From the NCBI GenBank assembly GCA_900550235.1, contig URRQ01000047.1, forward strand, positions 1 to 14,497: a stretch of 14,497 nt of DNA, given 5' to 3'. Each line of letters starts with the position of its first letter. Within the stretch, counting starts at the first letter, position 1. Shown here piece after piece: positions 14,180-14,497 of this stretch. The notes below the pieces were generated by a model. It made no database searches and was not told the DNA's origin. It worked only from the letters and a program-made list of their open reading frames with translations. The position numbers were made by a program, and so were the translations under genes. The DNA is from an uncultured Lachnospiraceae bacterium (GTDB taxonomy: Bacteria > Bacillota > Clostridia > Lachnospirales > Lachnospiraceae).

Positions 14180-14197
14180 TTTATTGAAAAGTATAAG

Positions 14198-14230
14198 ACA
14201 CAGCAAGAAGTACATTCTTGCTGTGTTTTT
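14198..14230 (+). terminator. Rho-independent terminator after the NlpC/P60 gene
   Basis: ACACAGCAAGAA (14198-14209) pairs perfectly with TTCTTGCTGTGT (14215-14226), 12 base pairs, loop GTACA, then a T-run to 14230. Confidence 0.92.
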
Positions 14231-14302
14231 GTATAGGTGAAATATGAGGAGATTTGCATATGAAACAGTGGGGAGATTCGGAGAAAATAACGGGAAAAGG
14301 AC

Positions 14303-14331
14303 TTGCGTGAAAAAAAATTATATGATACAAT
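14303..14331 (+). promoter_or_regulatory. Promoter of rpsB
   Basis: TTGCGT (14303-14308), a 17-base spacer and TACAAT (14326-14331, five of six). Start expected near 14338. Confidence 0.7.
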
Positions 14332-14337
14332 ATTCAC

Positions 14338-14446
14338 GTTGCAAAAAAACACGTATGTGGTGAGCCTTAATGGTGCCGTCTTTAACGCAGGCGGTGTTAA
14401 GGAGTAGAAGCATACGGAAGTAAAAAACCAAATGGAGGAAAAAAAC
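14338..14446 (+). promoter_or_regulatory. Structured rpsB leader, candidate ribosomal-protein autoregulatory element
   Basis: The leader folds as nested stems: CGTATG (14352-14357) with CATACG (14411-14416); CCTTAA (14365-14370) with TTAAGG (14397-14402); and an inner GCC/GGC pair. The ribosome site GGAGG (14434-14438) is just outside. Many ribosomal-protein genes have such leaders, to which the protein binds to limit its own synthesis. I cannot say that this is a known S2 leader family. Confidence 0.55.
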
Positions 14447-14497
14447 ATGAGCGTTATTTCAATGAAACAGCTTTTAGAAGCAGGTGTTCACTTTGGA
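14447..14497 (+). CDS. rpsB: Ribosomal protein S2, first 17 codons (cut by window end)
   Basis: MSVISMKQLLEAGVHFG is the conserved N-terminus of the small-subunit protein S2; 'MKQLLEAGVHFG' is its hallmark. GGAGGAA precedes the ATG. The gene continues beyond the window, in most Firmicutes followed by tsf. Confidence 0.96.
   Translation, partial: MSVISMKQLLEAGVHFG

Noticed and set aside
14338..14446. tRNA gene before rpsB
   Set aside because: Stems are nested in one long hairpin, without the cloverleaf, anticodon arm or GTTC loop.

Overview
The window looks like chromosome of a spore-forming anaerobic Firmicute, most likely a Lachnospiraceae-type Clostridium. The signs are A+T-rich DNA with strong AGGAGG-type ribosome binding sites, a class III (oxygen-sensitive) ribonucleotide reductase, a GerA/SpoVAF-type spore germination protein, a DUF3784 membrane protein and a small mobile-element type sigma factor. 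No species can be named from the sequence alone.

Positions 1 to about 2115 look like the worn edge of an integrated mobile element. They hold the 3' part of a sigma-70-like gene broken by an in-frame TGA, about 640 bases with no convincing gene, and a small ribbon-helix-helix (RHH) gene on the minus strand. Facing away from the RHH gene is a promoter, followed by a long, possibly structured leader and a gene joining a mobile-element type helical N-terminus to a bacterial PH domain. Between the two divergent promoters lie three copies of a 14-bp dyad (CTATG-N4-CATAG), placed exactly on promoter elements. This is the most interesting regulatory unit in the window.

Positions 2115 to 5493 hold an HTH-Uma2 (PD-(D/E)XK nuclease fold) protein, a DUF3784 membrane protein and a GlgX/isoamylase-type debranching enzyme, packed tightly enough to be one transcript.

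Positions 5494 to 8865 form an anaerobic DNA-precursor operon: a promoter with two NrdR-box-like sites 32 bp apart, nrdD, nrdG, a dUTPase-like gene and a strong terminator. NrdD makes deoxynucleotides, including dUTP when UTP is the substrate, NrdG installs its glycyl radical, and the dUTPase would remove dUTP and supply dUMP.

Positions 8866 to 12700 hold a single GerA/SpoVAF-like germination gene with a possible forespore promoter, a DegV-family (fatty-acid-binding) gene, a shared bidirectional terminator and a minus-strand NSS-family sodium-coupled amino acid transporter. Positions 12700 to 14497 hold a secreted PcsB-like/NlpC-P60 cell-wall hydrolase with a repetitive linker, a terminator, then a promoter, a structured leader and the first 17 codons of rpsB.
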